DNA of 64,000 nucleotides, taken from positions 6,448,001-6,512,000 of the forward strand of contig NZ_CP082301.1 of assembly GCF_019880305.1 (NCBI RefSeq), given 5' to 3'. Every line of letters begins with the position of its first letter. Positions within the stretch are counted from its first letter, which is position 1. Of this stretch, positions 32,278-43,800 are shown one piece after another. The position numbers were made by a program, and so were the translations under genes. The stretch is from Streptomyces decoyicus (lineage in GTDB: Bacteria > Actinomycetota > Actinomycetes > Streptomycetales > Streptomycetaceae). Under the pieces are notes generated by a model. That model searched no databases and was not told where the DNA came from. It saw only the letters and a list, made by a program, of their open reading frames with translations.

Positions 32278-33807
32278 TCAGATGTCCCGGAAGATCTCGA
32301 TCTGCGCCCCGATCGAGTTGAGCCGCTCCGCCAGGTCCTCGTAACCCCGGTTGATGACATAGACGTTGCGCAGGACGGAGGTGCCCTCGGCGGCCATCAT
32401 GGCCAGGAGGACGACGACGGCCGGGCGCAGGGCCGGGGGGCACATCATTTCCGAGGAGCGCCAGCGGGTCGGGCCGTCGACCAGGACCCGGTGCGGATCG
32501 AGCAGCTTGACCTGGGCGCCGAGGCGGTTGAGGTCCGTCAGGTAGATGGCGCGGTTGTCGTAGACCCAGTCGTGGATGAGGGTCTGGCCCTGGGCGCTGG
32601 CCGCGATGGCTGCGAAGAAGGGGACGTTGTCGATGTTGAGGCCCGGGAAGGGCATCGGGTGGATCTTGTCCAGCGGCGCCTGGAGCTTGGAGGGGCGGAC
32701 GGTCAGATCGATCAGCCGGGTACGGCCGTTGTCGGCGGCGTACTCCGCGCTGCGCTCGTGGTCCAGGCCCATCTCCTCCAGGACGGCCAGTTCGATCTCC
32801 AGGAACTCGACCGGTACCCGGCGGATCGTCAGCTCGGATTCGGTGACAACTGCCGCCGCCAGCAGGCTCATCGCCTCGACCGGGTCCTCGGACGGTGCGA
32901 AGTCCACATCGCGTTCGATGTGCGCGGCGCCGTGGACGGTGAGCGTGGTGGTGCCGATGCCGTCGACCCGGACGCCCAGCTCCTCCAGGAAGAAGCAGAG
33001 GTCCTGGACCATGTAGTTGGACGAGGCGTTGCGGATGACGGTGACGCCGTCGTGCCGGGCGGCGGCCAGCAGCGCGTTCTCCGTGACGGTGTCGCCGCGT
33101 TCGGTCAGCACGATCGCGCGCTTGGGGGCGACGCTGCGGTCCACCTCGGCGAGGTAGGTGCCGTCGGTGGCGGTGATCTCCAGGCCGAAGTGGCGCAGCG
33201 CGGTCATGTGCGGGGTCACGGTCCGGGTGCCGAGGTCGCAACCGCCCGCGTACGGCAGCTTGAAGTGGTCCATCCGGTGCAGCAGCGGACCGAGGAACAT
33301 GATGACGCTGCGGGTGCGGCGGGCCGCCTCGGTGTCCATCGAGTCGAGGTCGAGCTCCGCGGGCGGGACGATCTCCAGGTCGTTGCCGTCGTTGATCCAC
33401 CGGGTCCGCACGCCGATGCTGCCCAGCACTTCGAGGATGCGGTAGACCTCCTCAATACGGGCCACCCGGCGCAGAGTTGTGCGGCCCGCGTTGAGGAGCG
33501 TGGCGCACAGCAGCGCAACGCAGGCGTTCTTGCTCGTCTTCACGTCGATACTGCCGGACAGCCGGCGGCCGCCGACCACCCGCAGATGCATCGGCCCGGC
33601 ATAGCCGAGCGAGACGATTTCACTGTCGAGTGCTTCGCCGATACGGGCGATCATCTCAAGGCTGATGTTCTGATTCCCGCGTTCGATGCGGTTGACCGCA
33701 CTCTGGCTGGTGCCGAGAGCCTCGGCGAGCTGCGTCTGTGTCCAGCCACGATGCTGTCGGGCGTCACGGATGAGCCTGCCGATGCGTACGAGGTAGTCGT
33801 CTGCCAT
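32278..33807 (-). CDS. XRE-type HTH fused to UDP-GlcNAc 1-carboxyvinyltransferase (MurA-like)
   Basis: 509 residues. Residues 1-65 are a Cro/C1-type helix-turn-helix ('GWTQTQLAEALGTSQSAVNR'). Residues about 72-509 are an EPSP-synthase-fold MurA: 'TSKNACVALL' holds the substrate Lys-Asn pair, and Cys190 in 'YAGGCDLGTR' stands at the place of the PEP-binding Cys. 'PGLNIDNVPFFAAIAASAQG' and 'CPPALRPAVVVLLAMMAAEG' follow. MurA makes the first committed peptidoglycan precursor. The fused DNA-binding domain suggests a second MurA that also regulates. Such fusions are known in Streptomyces as a second, non-housekeeping MurA. A palindrome 12 bases upstream of the start could be its own operator. Confidence 0.88.
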   Translation of the reverse strand: MADDYLVRIGRLIRDARQHRGWTQTQLAEALGTSQSAVNRIERGNQNISLEMIARIGEALDSEIVSLGYAGPMHLRVVGGRRLSGSIDVKTSKNACVALLCATLLNAGRTTLRRVARIEEVYRILEVLGSIGVRTRWINDGNDLEIVPPAELDLDSMDTEAARRTRSVIMFLGPLLHRMDHFKLPYAGGCDLGTRTVTPHMTALRHFGLEITATDGTYLAEVDRSVAPKRAIVLTERGDTVTENALLAAARHDGVTVIRNASSNYMVQDLCFFLEELGVRVDGIGTTTLTVHGAAHIERDVDFAPSEDPVEAMSLLAAAVVTESELTIRRVPVEFLEIELAVLEEMGLDHERSAEYAADNGRTRLIDLTVRPSKLQAPLDKIHPMPFPGLNIDNVPFFAAIAASAQGQTLIHDWVYDNRAIYLTDLNRLGAQVKLLDPHRVLVDGPTRWRSSEMMCPPALRPAVVVLLAMMAAEGTSVLRNVYVINRGYEDLAERLNSIGAQIEIFRDI

Positions 33808-33818
33808 GGAGTGACCGT

Positions 33819-33834
33819 ATCTCAGATATGAGAT
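33819..33834. promoter_or_regulatory. Palindrome upstream of XRE-MurA gene
   Basis: ATCTCAGATATGAGAT has six-base perfect arms around GATA. It begins 12 bases upstream of the XRE-MurA start codon, where a bound regulator would block transcription or initiation. The spacing suits a dimer of Cro/C1-type HTH domains. Confidence 0.5.
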
Positions 33835-33844
33835 GGATGCGCAA

Positions 33845-33884
33845 TTGTCGATTGCCGAGTTGTTCTACTACTATCCGAACAACT
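33845..33884 (+). promoter_or_regulatory. Promoter and operator of DUF1648 fragment/GntR unit
   Basis: TTGTCG (33845-33850) and TACTAT (33069 in thousands-shifted notation is 33869-33874) are 18 bases apart and read to the right. A palindrome with perfect arms AGTTGTTC and GAACAACT spans 33858-33884 and covers the -10. This form fits autoregulation by the YtrA-type GntR regulator encoded next. Confidence 0.55.
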
Positions 33885-33895
33885 GAGAGGTAGTC

Positions 33896-34165
33896 ATGAA
33901 GAGTGCACTGCGTTCCGCTCGGCCCTCGAACGGGGCTCCGCGAGCCTGGATCGCCGTCCTGCCGTTCGTTGTCGTGATCATGGCGCTCGGCGCCCTCTGT
34001 GCGGGGGTGGCCGGCCGGCTCCCCGATCCGCTCGCCACTCGCTTCGACGGCGACCATGCCGACGGCTTCTCCTCGGCGCACGGCTATCTGGCCGGATGCC
34101 TCGCCGGCCGGCTCAGCAGCGCCGGACTGCTGCTCGGCGGTGCCGCGGCGCGGCAAGGAGGCTGA
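33896..34165 (+). pseudogene. Truncated DUF1648-type membrane protein
   Basis: 89 codons. The start resembles DUF1648/SdpI-like integral membrane proteins: one hydrophobic helix ('AWIAVLPFVVVIMALGAL') and the hallmark 'LPDPLATRFDGDHADGF'. Intact members continue with several further membrane helices. Here the frame ends after 'CLAGRLSSAGLLLGGAAA', one base before the GntR start. A deletion has probably joined the beginning and end of a longer gene. It could still be translated and couple to GntR. Confidence 0.6.
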
Positions 34166-34166
34166 G

Positions 34167-34526
34167 GTGCTCTTCCGGGTGGACCCCGGTTCGTCCGCCC
34201 CGCTCGGTGACCAGATCGCGGCCTCGGTCCGCGGCGCCATCGCCGACGGCACGGTGGACACCGGGGAGCGGCTGCCGGCCGCCCGGGCGCTCGCCGCCTC
34301 GCTCGGCGTGAACGTACACACCGTGCTGCGCGGCTATCAGCGCCTCAAGGAGGAGGGGCTGATCGAACTCCGGCGCGGCCGCGGTGCGGTGGTCACCGGC
34401 GCCGCGTCCCCCGCCCGCGCCCGCCTCGGCGAGACCGCCCAGCGACTGATCGCCGAGGCCCGCAACCTGGGCCTCTCCGACGAGGAGATCGTGACGGTGG
34501 TGCGTACGGGGCTGACGGGGCGGTGA
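34167..34526 (+). CDS. GntR-family regulator, YtrA subfamily
   Basis: 119 residues, the short form with an N-terminal winged helix ('SAPLGDQIAASVRGAIADGT', 'LAASLGVNVHTVLRGYQRLK') and only a small C-terminal dimerisation helix pair. YtrA-type regulators usually control neighbouring membrane-protein or ABC genes and themselves. GTG start one base after the truncated DUF1648 stop, AAGGAGG eight bases upstream. Probably binds the palindrome at 33858-33884. Confidence 0.88.
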   Translation: MLFRVDPGSSAPLGDQIAASVRGAIADGTVDTGERLPAARALAASLGVNVHTVLRGYQRLKEEGLIELRRGRGAVVTGAASPARARLGETAQRLIAEARNLGLSDEEIVTVVRTGLTGR

Positions 34527-34645
34527 GGCGGGGAGGGGCGCCGGCCGGGGCGGGTGACGTCGGACATGTGCTCTCACCCGGATGTGCCGCGTGATCACGC
34601 GCCCCTCCCGTACCGGACCCGGCCGCCCCTGCCCGGGATCCGTGG

Positions 34646-35530
34646 TCAGTCGTCGAGGATCGTCAGGTCCAGCCGGCTCAGCCGTGCGAGGTCGGCGAGG
34701 ATGTTGATCTCGACGATCTTCCCGTGCGCGAGGGTGAAGCCCATGACGGAGAACGGCCGCCCGCCCCGCGCCGTGACGAGTCCCGGCGCGCCGTTGACCA
34801 TCGCCGGCCGGGCGAAAGCGGCGAACCGGGAGAAAGTGAGCGCCTGCTCGACCACCGCGCGCGCCCCGCGGACCAGCTTCGACACACCTTCGGGCGCGTC
34901 GCCGGCGTCGGCGCGCAGCACGACGTCCGGGTCGAGGACCGCGAGCAGCGCCTCGAAGTCGCCACCGCGCGAGGCGGCGAGGAAGGCGTCGACCACTTCC
35001 CGCTGACGGGCGAGATCGGTGTCGGGGGCCGGGGCGGCGCCCTGGACGCGGCGCCGGGCGCGGCTGGCGAGCTGCCGGGCGGCGGCAGGGGTGCGGTCGA
35101 CGATGGGTGCGATCTCGTCGAAGGGCATGGCGAACATGTCGTGCAGCACGAAGGCCAGCCGCTCGGCAGGGGCGAGGGTCTCCAGCACGACGAGCAGCGC
35201 GAGCCCGACCGAGTCGGCCAGCAGCGCCTCCTGCTCCGGGTCGACGGTGTCCAGCCGGCCCACGATCGGCTCGGGAACATGAAAGTCGAGCGGATCCTCC
35301 CGCCGCGCCTTGCGCATCCGCAGCTGGTCCAGGCACACCCGCCCGACGATCGTCGTCAGCCAGCCGCCCAGGTTCTCCACCCCGCTCACCCCGGAGCGGC
35401 TCAGCCGTAGCCACGCCTCCTGGACGGCGTCGTCGGCCTCGCTCACCGAGCCGAGCATGCGGTAGGCCACGGCCCGCAGATGACTCCGGTTCTCCTCGAA
35501 CCGCTCCGCCAGCCACTCGTGGTCGTTCAT
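34646..35530 (-). CDS. ECF sigma factor with C-terminal SnoaL-like domain (SigJ/ECF41 type)
   Basis: 294 residues. Sigma region 2 is 'HLRAVAYRMLGSVSEADDAV' (about residues 18-40), region 4 'LAPAERLAFVLHDMFAMPFD' (about 115-150). A SnoaL-like domain follows from about 175 ('VDAFLAASRGGDFEALLAVL'). In ECF41 proteins this extension controls sigma activity directly, in place of an anti-sigma factor. ATG at 35530 was preferred over 35539 because GGGGAGG is nine bases from it but only two from the other. Typical carboxymuconolactone-decarboxylase partner genes are not adjacent; the nearest upstream gene is a reductase-like protein. Confidence 0.9.
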   Translation of the reverse strand: MNDHEWLAERFEENRSHLRAVAYRMLGSVSEADDAVQEAWLRLSRSGVSGVENLGGWLTTIVGRVCLDQLRMRKARREDPLDFHVPEPIVGRLDTVDPEQEALLADSVGLALLVVLETLAPAERLAFVLHDMFAMPFDEIAPIVDRTPAAARQLASRARRRVQGAAPAPDTDLARQREVVDAFLAASRGGDFEALLAVLDPDVVLRADAGDAPEGVSKLVRGARAVVEQALTFSRFAAFARPAMVNGAPGLVTARGGRPFSVMGFTLAHGKIVEINILADLARLSRLDLTILDD

Positions 35531-35916
35531 GGGTTTCATTCCTCCCCGTCGAGGTCCGTCAGAGCAATGACGGACGCCATGAGCCGGATGTGACGAGAGG
35601 AAGCCGCTGGTGCTGCGGGCCTGCCCAGGTCTCGGCTGCCGACGGCCTGCCGGCGCCGACCGTTGCCGTGATCAGCGGGGCGCGGTGCCGGACTGCTCAC
35701 TGATCGGCGGGCACCGCCGGGCGTACGGCCGGCGCATCGAACTCGACCCGGAGGCCGGGCCGGGCCAAGCCGGCTTCCGGTATCAATGACGTGATCATTA
35801 CACGGCCGGGGCGGAGGTGAGCCGTGAGGCGCCACGATCCTTGCGGTGGCCAGGGCCCGCCGGTCGTGCGGCGGCCGCGGCCGCGGCGGCGAGGTGCGTG
35901 TCGACGTCGAGCGTCC
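35531..35916. other. Intergenic region upstream of the sigma factor
   Basis: About 385 bases between two minus-strand genes. An inverted repeat AATGACGTGATCATT lies at 35785-35799, possibly an operator in the sigma-factor promoter. The rest shows no coding frame that I trust. Confidence 0.4.
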
Positions 35917-36546
35917 TCAGTCCTGCTCGTCCAGCATGAAGGACCCGTACTCGGGCTTCCCCGCCCGTTCGTAGGCGCAGTACTGCACGCCCACGCTGGT
36001 GGTGCGGGACTCGGTGAGCGTCCAGGCGACAGGGGCGGCGCCCTCGGCGAAGAGCCGCTTGCCGGTGCCGATGATCACGGGGTTGACGAGCAGCCGGTAC
36101 TCGTCGACGAGGTCGTGCCGCTGAAGGGTGCGGATGAGGTCGCCGCTGCCCTGCGTCATGATCACGCCGTCGAGCTGCTCCTTGAGCCGTGCGACGGCCT
36201 CCGCAGCCTCGCCCTTCAGCAGATGGGAGTTGTGCCACTCCAGGCTGGTCCGGGTGCGCGAGGCGACGTACTTGGGCATGGCATTGAGCTTCACGGCGAT
36301 CGGGTCGTTCTCGTCGGTGACGCGGGGCCAGTGGGCGGCGAAGATGTCGTAGGTCTTCCGGCCGAGCAGGAGATGGTCGGCGGTCCGCTCGAAGACTCCC
36401 GTCATGAGGTCCATGAAGTCGTCGTCGACGTAGGGGACCTGCCAGCCGCCGTGCTCGAAGCCTGCGTCGACATCCTCGCCCGGACCGCCGGGGGCCTGCA
36501 TGACGCCGTCCAGGGTGACGAACGCGGTGACGATCAGTTTGCTCAT
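35917..36546 (-). CDS. Dihydrofolate-reductase-like protein (RibD C-terminal family)
   Basis: 209 residues with 'KLIVTAFVTLDGVMQAPGG', 'DHLLLGRKTYDIFAAHWP' and 'DGVIMTQGSGDLIRTLQRHD', the pattern of the broad RibD_C/DHFR-like reductase family in actinobacteria. Members probably use NADPH, but the substrate is unknown; true folate reductase activity should not be assumed. Start at 36546 with AAAGGCAG upstream. It stands alone upstream of the sigma factor. Confidence 0.85.
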   Translation of the reverse strand: MSKLIVTAFVTLDGVMQAPGGPGEDVDAGFEHGGWQVPYVDDDFMDLMTGVFERTADHLLLGRKTYDIFAAHWPRVTDENDPIAVKLNAMPKYVASRTRTSLEWHNSHLLKGEAAEAVARLKEQLDGVIMTQGSGDLIRTLQRHDLVDEYRLLVNPVIIGTGKRLFAEGAAPVAWTLTESRTTSVGVQYCAYERAGKPEYGSFMLDEQD

Positions 36547-36821
36547 GATGCTGCCTTTCGGGTGCGGAAGCTGTCTGCACCCGGATTGACTCCCGGACGG
36601 GCGGAAACTCATCGCCCGACACGCGAACGGCCGGGTCCGGGGTCATTCCGTGACGTGTCCCGCCACACGGCCCTGACCGTGTCCGAGTGAAGCCTGTCGC
36701 TCGTACCGGCAGGCGGTGCGCTGACCAGCAGCGGAACCGGCCAAGGTGCAGGGGGACCGGTCAACCTTCGGTAAGAGGGGACAGTCGGGGCATGACCAGG
36801 TCGCAACGATGTACTAGAGTT

Positions 36822-36839
36822 ATCTCGACATCGAGATAT
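36822..36839. promoter_or_regulatory. Perfect 18-bp palindrome upstream of acnA
   Basis: TATCTCGACATCGAGATA has eight-base perfect arms around CA, about 135 bases upstream of the acnA start. It is a strong operator candidate for a dimeric regulator (TetR or MarR type). No such regulator gene is adjacent. The boundaries could be off by one or two bases. Confidence 0.6.
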
Positions 36840-36869
36840 CTGCCGAGAGGCGTACCGCTGCCGCGCCAG

Positions 36870-36898
36870 TAAGGCTTGCCTAACTTAGGCATACCTTA
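36870..36898. promoter_or_regulatory. Iron-box-like site (DmdR/IdeR type) upstream of acnA
   Basis: TAAGGCTTGCCTAA and TTAGGCATACCTTA lie as near-inverted copies. The 19 bases at 36880-36898 agree with about 13 of 19 positions of the DtxR-family consensus TTAGGTTAGGCTAACCTAA. Aconitase carries a 4Fe-4S cluster, so iron control would make sense. Confidence 0.5.
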
Positions 36899-36971
36899 GC
36901 GGATGGGGCAAGAAGCTGTGACGGCAGCATTGCGGTGGTACGCGCGAATTTCATGCATGAAGGAGACTGTC

Positions 36972-39686
<2,715 letters not shown>

Positions 39687-39717
39687 GCAGGGCCGCCGGC
39701 TGACGGCCGGCGGTACG

Positions 39718-39759
39718 GGACGGGCCGCACCCCCTCGGTCGAGGGAGTGCGGCCCGTCC
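39718..39759 (+). terminator. Terminator after acnA
   Basis: GGACGGGCCGCAC pairs with GTGCGGCCCGTCC around an inner CCCTC/GAGGG stem. It is directly downstream of acnA and just before the convergent gene's stop, so it may serve both. Confidence 0.85.
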
Positions 39760-39777
39760 GCGTGTCCGCGCCCGGTC

Positions 39778-40728
39778 TCAGAAGATCAGGCGGTAGCTGC
39801 CGAAGTTCCCGCGAGCCTTGACGGGCTTGGCGAAGGGCGCGGACTCCTTGCCGGTGCCCTGGTAGATGTAGAGCGTGCCGTTGCCGGCGCGGGCCAGCAG
39901 GTCGGCGGTGCCGTCCCGGTCCACGTCACCACTGGAGTGCAGGTAGTTGTACGTGTTCCAGCCGGCGCCGACCTTCTTGCGGGCCGCGAACGGCGCCTTG
40001 GCGTTGCCGGTGCCCTGGTAGAGCCACAGCACCCCGGCCTTGTCCTTGGCGACGAGGTCGGCCCGGCCGTCGCCGGTGAGGTCCCCCTGGCCGGCGAGCT
40101 GGGTGTAGCCGCCCCAGCCGGCGCCGACCCGCATCCGGGGAGTCACCGTGCCGTCGGGGCGGGCCAGGTAGATCCACAGCGCCCCGGCCTTGTCGACGGC
40201 GAGGATGTCCGACTCCTTGGCGCCGCCGAGGTTGCCGGGCGAGGCGACCTTGGGGTAGGTCTGCCAGCCGCCGCCGATCTGCCGGGTCTTCACGTCCCCC
40301 TGCGCGTCCGTGTACGTGTAGGAGAGGTCGCCGGCGAAGGTCCAGTAGTACGTCGCGTCGGCGTAGCCGTTTTTGTCGTGGTCGACCTGCGCCGCGGCCT
40401 TGAGGTACTTGAAGTCCCCGATGTCGTCGCCGTCGAAGATCTTGTCGCGGGGACCGAAGTTCCCCGCGCGGTCCGGCGCGTACATGAAGAGGCTGCCGTC
40501 CCGCTCCACTCCGTCCACGACGAAGAAGAACGGGGTGTTGTACACCGTGCCGGACGCGGCCCCTGACCGCTCCGGGGTCTCGACGGCCTTGAGCCGGGGG
40601 CCCGCGGAAGGCGTGGGCCCGTCGGCCAGCGCGGTGCCCGTGGCCGTGCCCGCCAGGGTCGCGGCGAGCGCCACGGTGGCGAGTCCGGTGCGGACGCGCC
40701 CGCGCTTCCGGCCGAAGGAAAAAGTCAC
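39778..40728 (-). CDS. Secreted FG-GAP/VCBS-like repeat protein
   Basis: 316 residues with a Sec signal peptide ('LATVALAATLAGTATGTALA', cleavage near residue 36). The mature part is a beta-propeller-like chain of repeats with calcium-type motifs: 'DHDKNGYADATYY', 'GDLTGDGRADLVAKDKAG', 'GDVDRDGTADLLARAGNG', and 'LWLYQGTGNAKAPFAARKKV' blades. Streptomyces export many such proteins, often fused to hydrolases; this one has no enzyme domain. Probably extracellular binding. It lies after the GH92 gene on the same strand but behind a terminator. Confidence 0.82.
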   Translation of the reverse strand: MTFSFGRKRGRVRTGLATVALAATLAGTATGTALADGPTPSAGPRLKAVETPERSGAASGTVYNTPFFFVVDGVERDGSLFMYAPDRAGNFGPRDKIFDGDDIGDFKYLKAAAQVDHDKNGYADATYYWTFAGDLSYTYTDAQGDVKTRQIGGGWQTYPKVASPGNLGGAKESDILAVDKAGALWIYLARPDGTVTPRMRVGAGWGGYTQLAGQGDLTGDGRADLVAKDKAGVLWLYQGTGNAKAPFAARKKVGAGWNTYNYLHSSGDVDRDGTADLLARAGNGTLYIYQGTGKESAPFAKPVKARGNFGSYRLIF

Positions 40729-40755
40729 CTATGTCTCCAAAGATTCAGACAACAG

Positions 40756-40788
40756 ACGCGACGCGCCCCCATAAGGGACGCGTCGCGT
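40756..40788 (-). terminator. Terminator after the GH92 gene
   Basis: Ten-bp stem ACGCGACGCG / CGCGTCGCGT with a CCC/GGG inner pairing, between the GH92 stop and the FG-GAP-like gene, both on the minus strand. Confidence 0.75.
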
Positions 40789-40832
40789 GATCACCTGAAT
40801 AGTTCCACAGGAACTTCACAAGTCAACTGGCT

Positions 40833-43800
40833 TTATGGCGCCCCGAGTAGCTCGATCTCGGCGAGCCTGCCCTTGCCGTCGGGCACCAGCCGGTAGTGCG
40901 GATAGCTGCCCGGCCGGTCGATCGCGAAGACACGGGTCTGACGGTCCCAGGTGAAGGACGCGCCCTCGCGGTGGTCCAGCCGCGTCCACCGCTCGCCGTC
41001 CCGGGAGCCCTCCAGCGTCCAGCCGGCCGGCGCCGAGGCACGCTCCGCCGAGGTGAGGGTGTACGACGTGACCCGGGCGGGCCGGGGGAGGTCCACCGGG
41101 GCGCCGGTCAGTTCGGCCGCGCTGTCGGAGGTGTTGTCGAAGAGCGGGCCGCCGCCGGGTCCGGTCACGTCCCCGGGCGGGGAGGGCACCTCGTCGTCCT
41201 GGGTGAGCGACGTCGGGGCGGCGTGCGCTCCGGTGCCCCAGGCGGAGGGCCGGTCGCCCATCGCGAAGTCCAGGGTGCCGCCGCGGGCGAGGAGCCGGTG
41301 CGGCAGGGCAGTGGAATTCCAGGGTTTGCCGTTCACCCGGAGGCCTTGGACGTAGACGTTGCGTGCGTTGTTGCGCGGCGCCCTGATGGTGAGGTCGCGG
41401 CCGTTTTCCAGGTGGACCGTGGCCTTGGTGAACAGCGGGGAGCCCACCGCGTATTCGCCCTGTCCCATCACCAGCGGATAGAAGCCGAGCGAGCTGAAGA
41501 CGTACCACGCGGACATCTCGCCGTTGTCCTCGTCGCCCGGGTATCCCTGGCCGATCTCACTGCCGAGGTAGAGCCGGGACATCGCCTCGCGGACCTTTTC
41601 CTGGGTCTTCCAGGGTTGGCCGGCCGCGTCATACATGTAGCCGATGTGGTGCGAGGGCTGGTTGCTGTGCCCGTACATGCCCATACGGGTGTCGCGGGCC
41701 TCGGTCATTTCATGGATCACATCGCCGTACGAGCCGGCGAATTCCTTGGACGCGGTCTCCGGGGTGGAGAAGTACGCATCCAGCTTCTTGGCCAGCCCGG
41801 AGCGGCCGCCGTAGAGGTTGGCCAGGCCCCGGGTGTCCTGCGGTGCGGTGAAGGCGAAGGTCCAGGCGTTGGTCTCGGTGTAGTCGTTGCCCCAGACCCG
41901 GGGGTCGAAGCTGCCCGGCGGCAGCCGCCAGTTGCCCCGGGCGTCCTTGCCCTGGAAGAAGCCGACCTTGTCGTCGAAGAGCTTGACGTAGTTCTGGGCA
42001 CGGCCCAGGAAATAAGCGGATTCTTCCTTGTAGCGGGGCTTTTTGGTCTTCTCGTAGAGCGCCTTGCCCATGCGGGCGATGCCGAAGTCGTTGAGATAGC
42101 CCTCCAGCGCCCAGGACATGCCTTCGCGGGTGTCGGTGCTCGTATACCCGAGGAAGGGGGAGGTGTTCATTCCCTTGCGGCCGACGCCGGGGTCCGGCGG
42201 GGCGACGGTGGCGTTCTTGACGGCCGCGGCATAGGCCGCCTCGGCGTCGAATTCCACCCCCTTGGCGTAGGCGTCGGCGAACGCCACATCGGAACTCGTC
42301 CCGGTCATCAGATCCGCGTAGCCGGGCGAGGACCAGCGGGAGATCCAGCCGCCGTCCTTGTACTGCTGGACGAATCCGTCGACCATTTTCCCGGCCCGTT
42401 CCGGGGTGAGCAGGGAGTAGGCGGGCCAGGTGGTCCGGTAGGTGTCCCAGAAGCCGTTGTTGACGTACACCTCACCGTCGACGATCTTGGAGCCGGTGTG
42501 GGTCGGGGTGTCCTGGCCGGTCTGCGGAGAGAAGGGGCTGGCGTAGCGGCTGCGTGAACCGACCTTCTCGAAGCCGGAGTTGGGGTAGAGGTACAGGCGG
42601 TAGAGGTTGGAGTAGAGGGTGGTGAGCTGGTCGCGGCTCGCGCCCTGGACCTCGATCCGGCCCAGGAGGTCGTCCCACTGCGACTGCGCCCGGTCCCTGA
42701 CGCCGGCGAAGGTCGCGCCGGCCGGGATCTCCCGGGACAGATTCGCCTTCGCCTGGTCCACGCTGATCAGTGAGGTGGCGATCCGCATGGTCACGGTGCG
42801 GTCCGCCCCGGGCTTGAAGCGGAGATAGCCGGTGACGTCCTTGCCCCCGGTGCAAGCACCGGCTCCACTGGAACGGCTGACGCCGCACCCCCCGTTGGCG
42901 AGCCTGCCGCCGCCGGTGACCGGGGCGTCGAAGACGCCGTAGACGAAGAGCCGGGTGGCGCCGACCGACAGCCCGCTCCTGACATCCGAGAAGCCGGTGA
43001 CGATCCCGCGCTCGGTGTCCAGGCTCAGCCCGCCCTTGTTGTTGACGTTGTCGAAGATCAGGCTCGCCCGGTCGCCGGGGAAGGTGAAGCGCATTAGCGC
43101 GGCGTGGTCGGTCGGGGTGATCTCCGTCTTGAGGCCGTTGTCGAAGGTCACGCCGTAGTAGTGCGGCTTGGCGGTCTCGTTGGCGTGGTGGAACGGCAGC
43201 GCACGGCCGGTGCGCGAGGCGTCCGGGGTGCCGGCCACGGCGGACGGCATGACCTGGAAGGTCTGCCGGTCTCCCATCCACGGGCTCGGCTCATGGCTGG
43301 CGCTGAAGGCCTGGACGGTGGGGAGGTTGTCGGCGTTGTTCTTCCGCGCGTATTCGTAGAGCCAGTCGGCGGAGCCCGCGTTGGTGACCGGGGTCCAGAA
43401 GTTGAACCCGTTGGGGACGGCGGTGGCCGGGAAGGTGTTGCCGCGCGAGAAGCTGCCGCTGGAGAGCGTGCCGCGGGTGGTGACGGCGTAGTCGGAGAGG
43501 TGCGCGAGCGGCTTGTCCGGGGCCTTGGGGCCGAGGGTGATGTCATCGACCCAGCCGCGGAAGGCCGGTGCGGTCCGCGGCGCTCTGGGCGCGTCGTAGG
43601 CGACCAGGATCCGGTCGACGGTCTTGCCGGCGGCGACCGCCCCGATCCGCGACTCCCGGTTGTTCCACTGGTTGGCGTAGAGCGTCTTGGAAGCGGCCTG
43701 GCCCTGCGGTGTCAGCGGTGCGCCGTGCTGATCCACGGCGGACAGCTCGCTGAGGTAGGTGCCGTCGGTGAAGGCCAGGTCGAGCGAGGTGTGGGTCGCC

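Larger units (their letters stand above)
36547..36971. promoter_or_regulatory. Regulatory region of the aconitase gene
   Basis: About 425 bases without a real gene. It contains the perfect palindrome at 36822-36839 and the iron-box-like sequence at 36870-36898, both upstream of acnA and listed separately, and a CACGG/CCGTG inverted repeat near 36665-36680. Confidence 0.6.
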
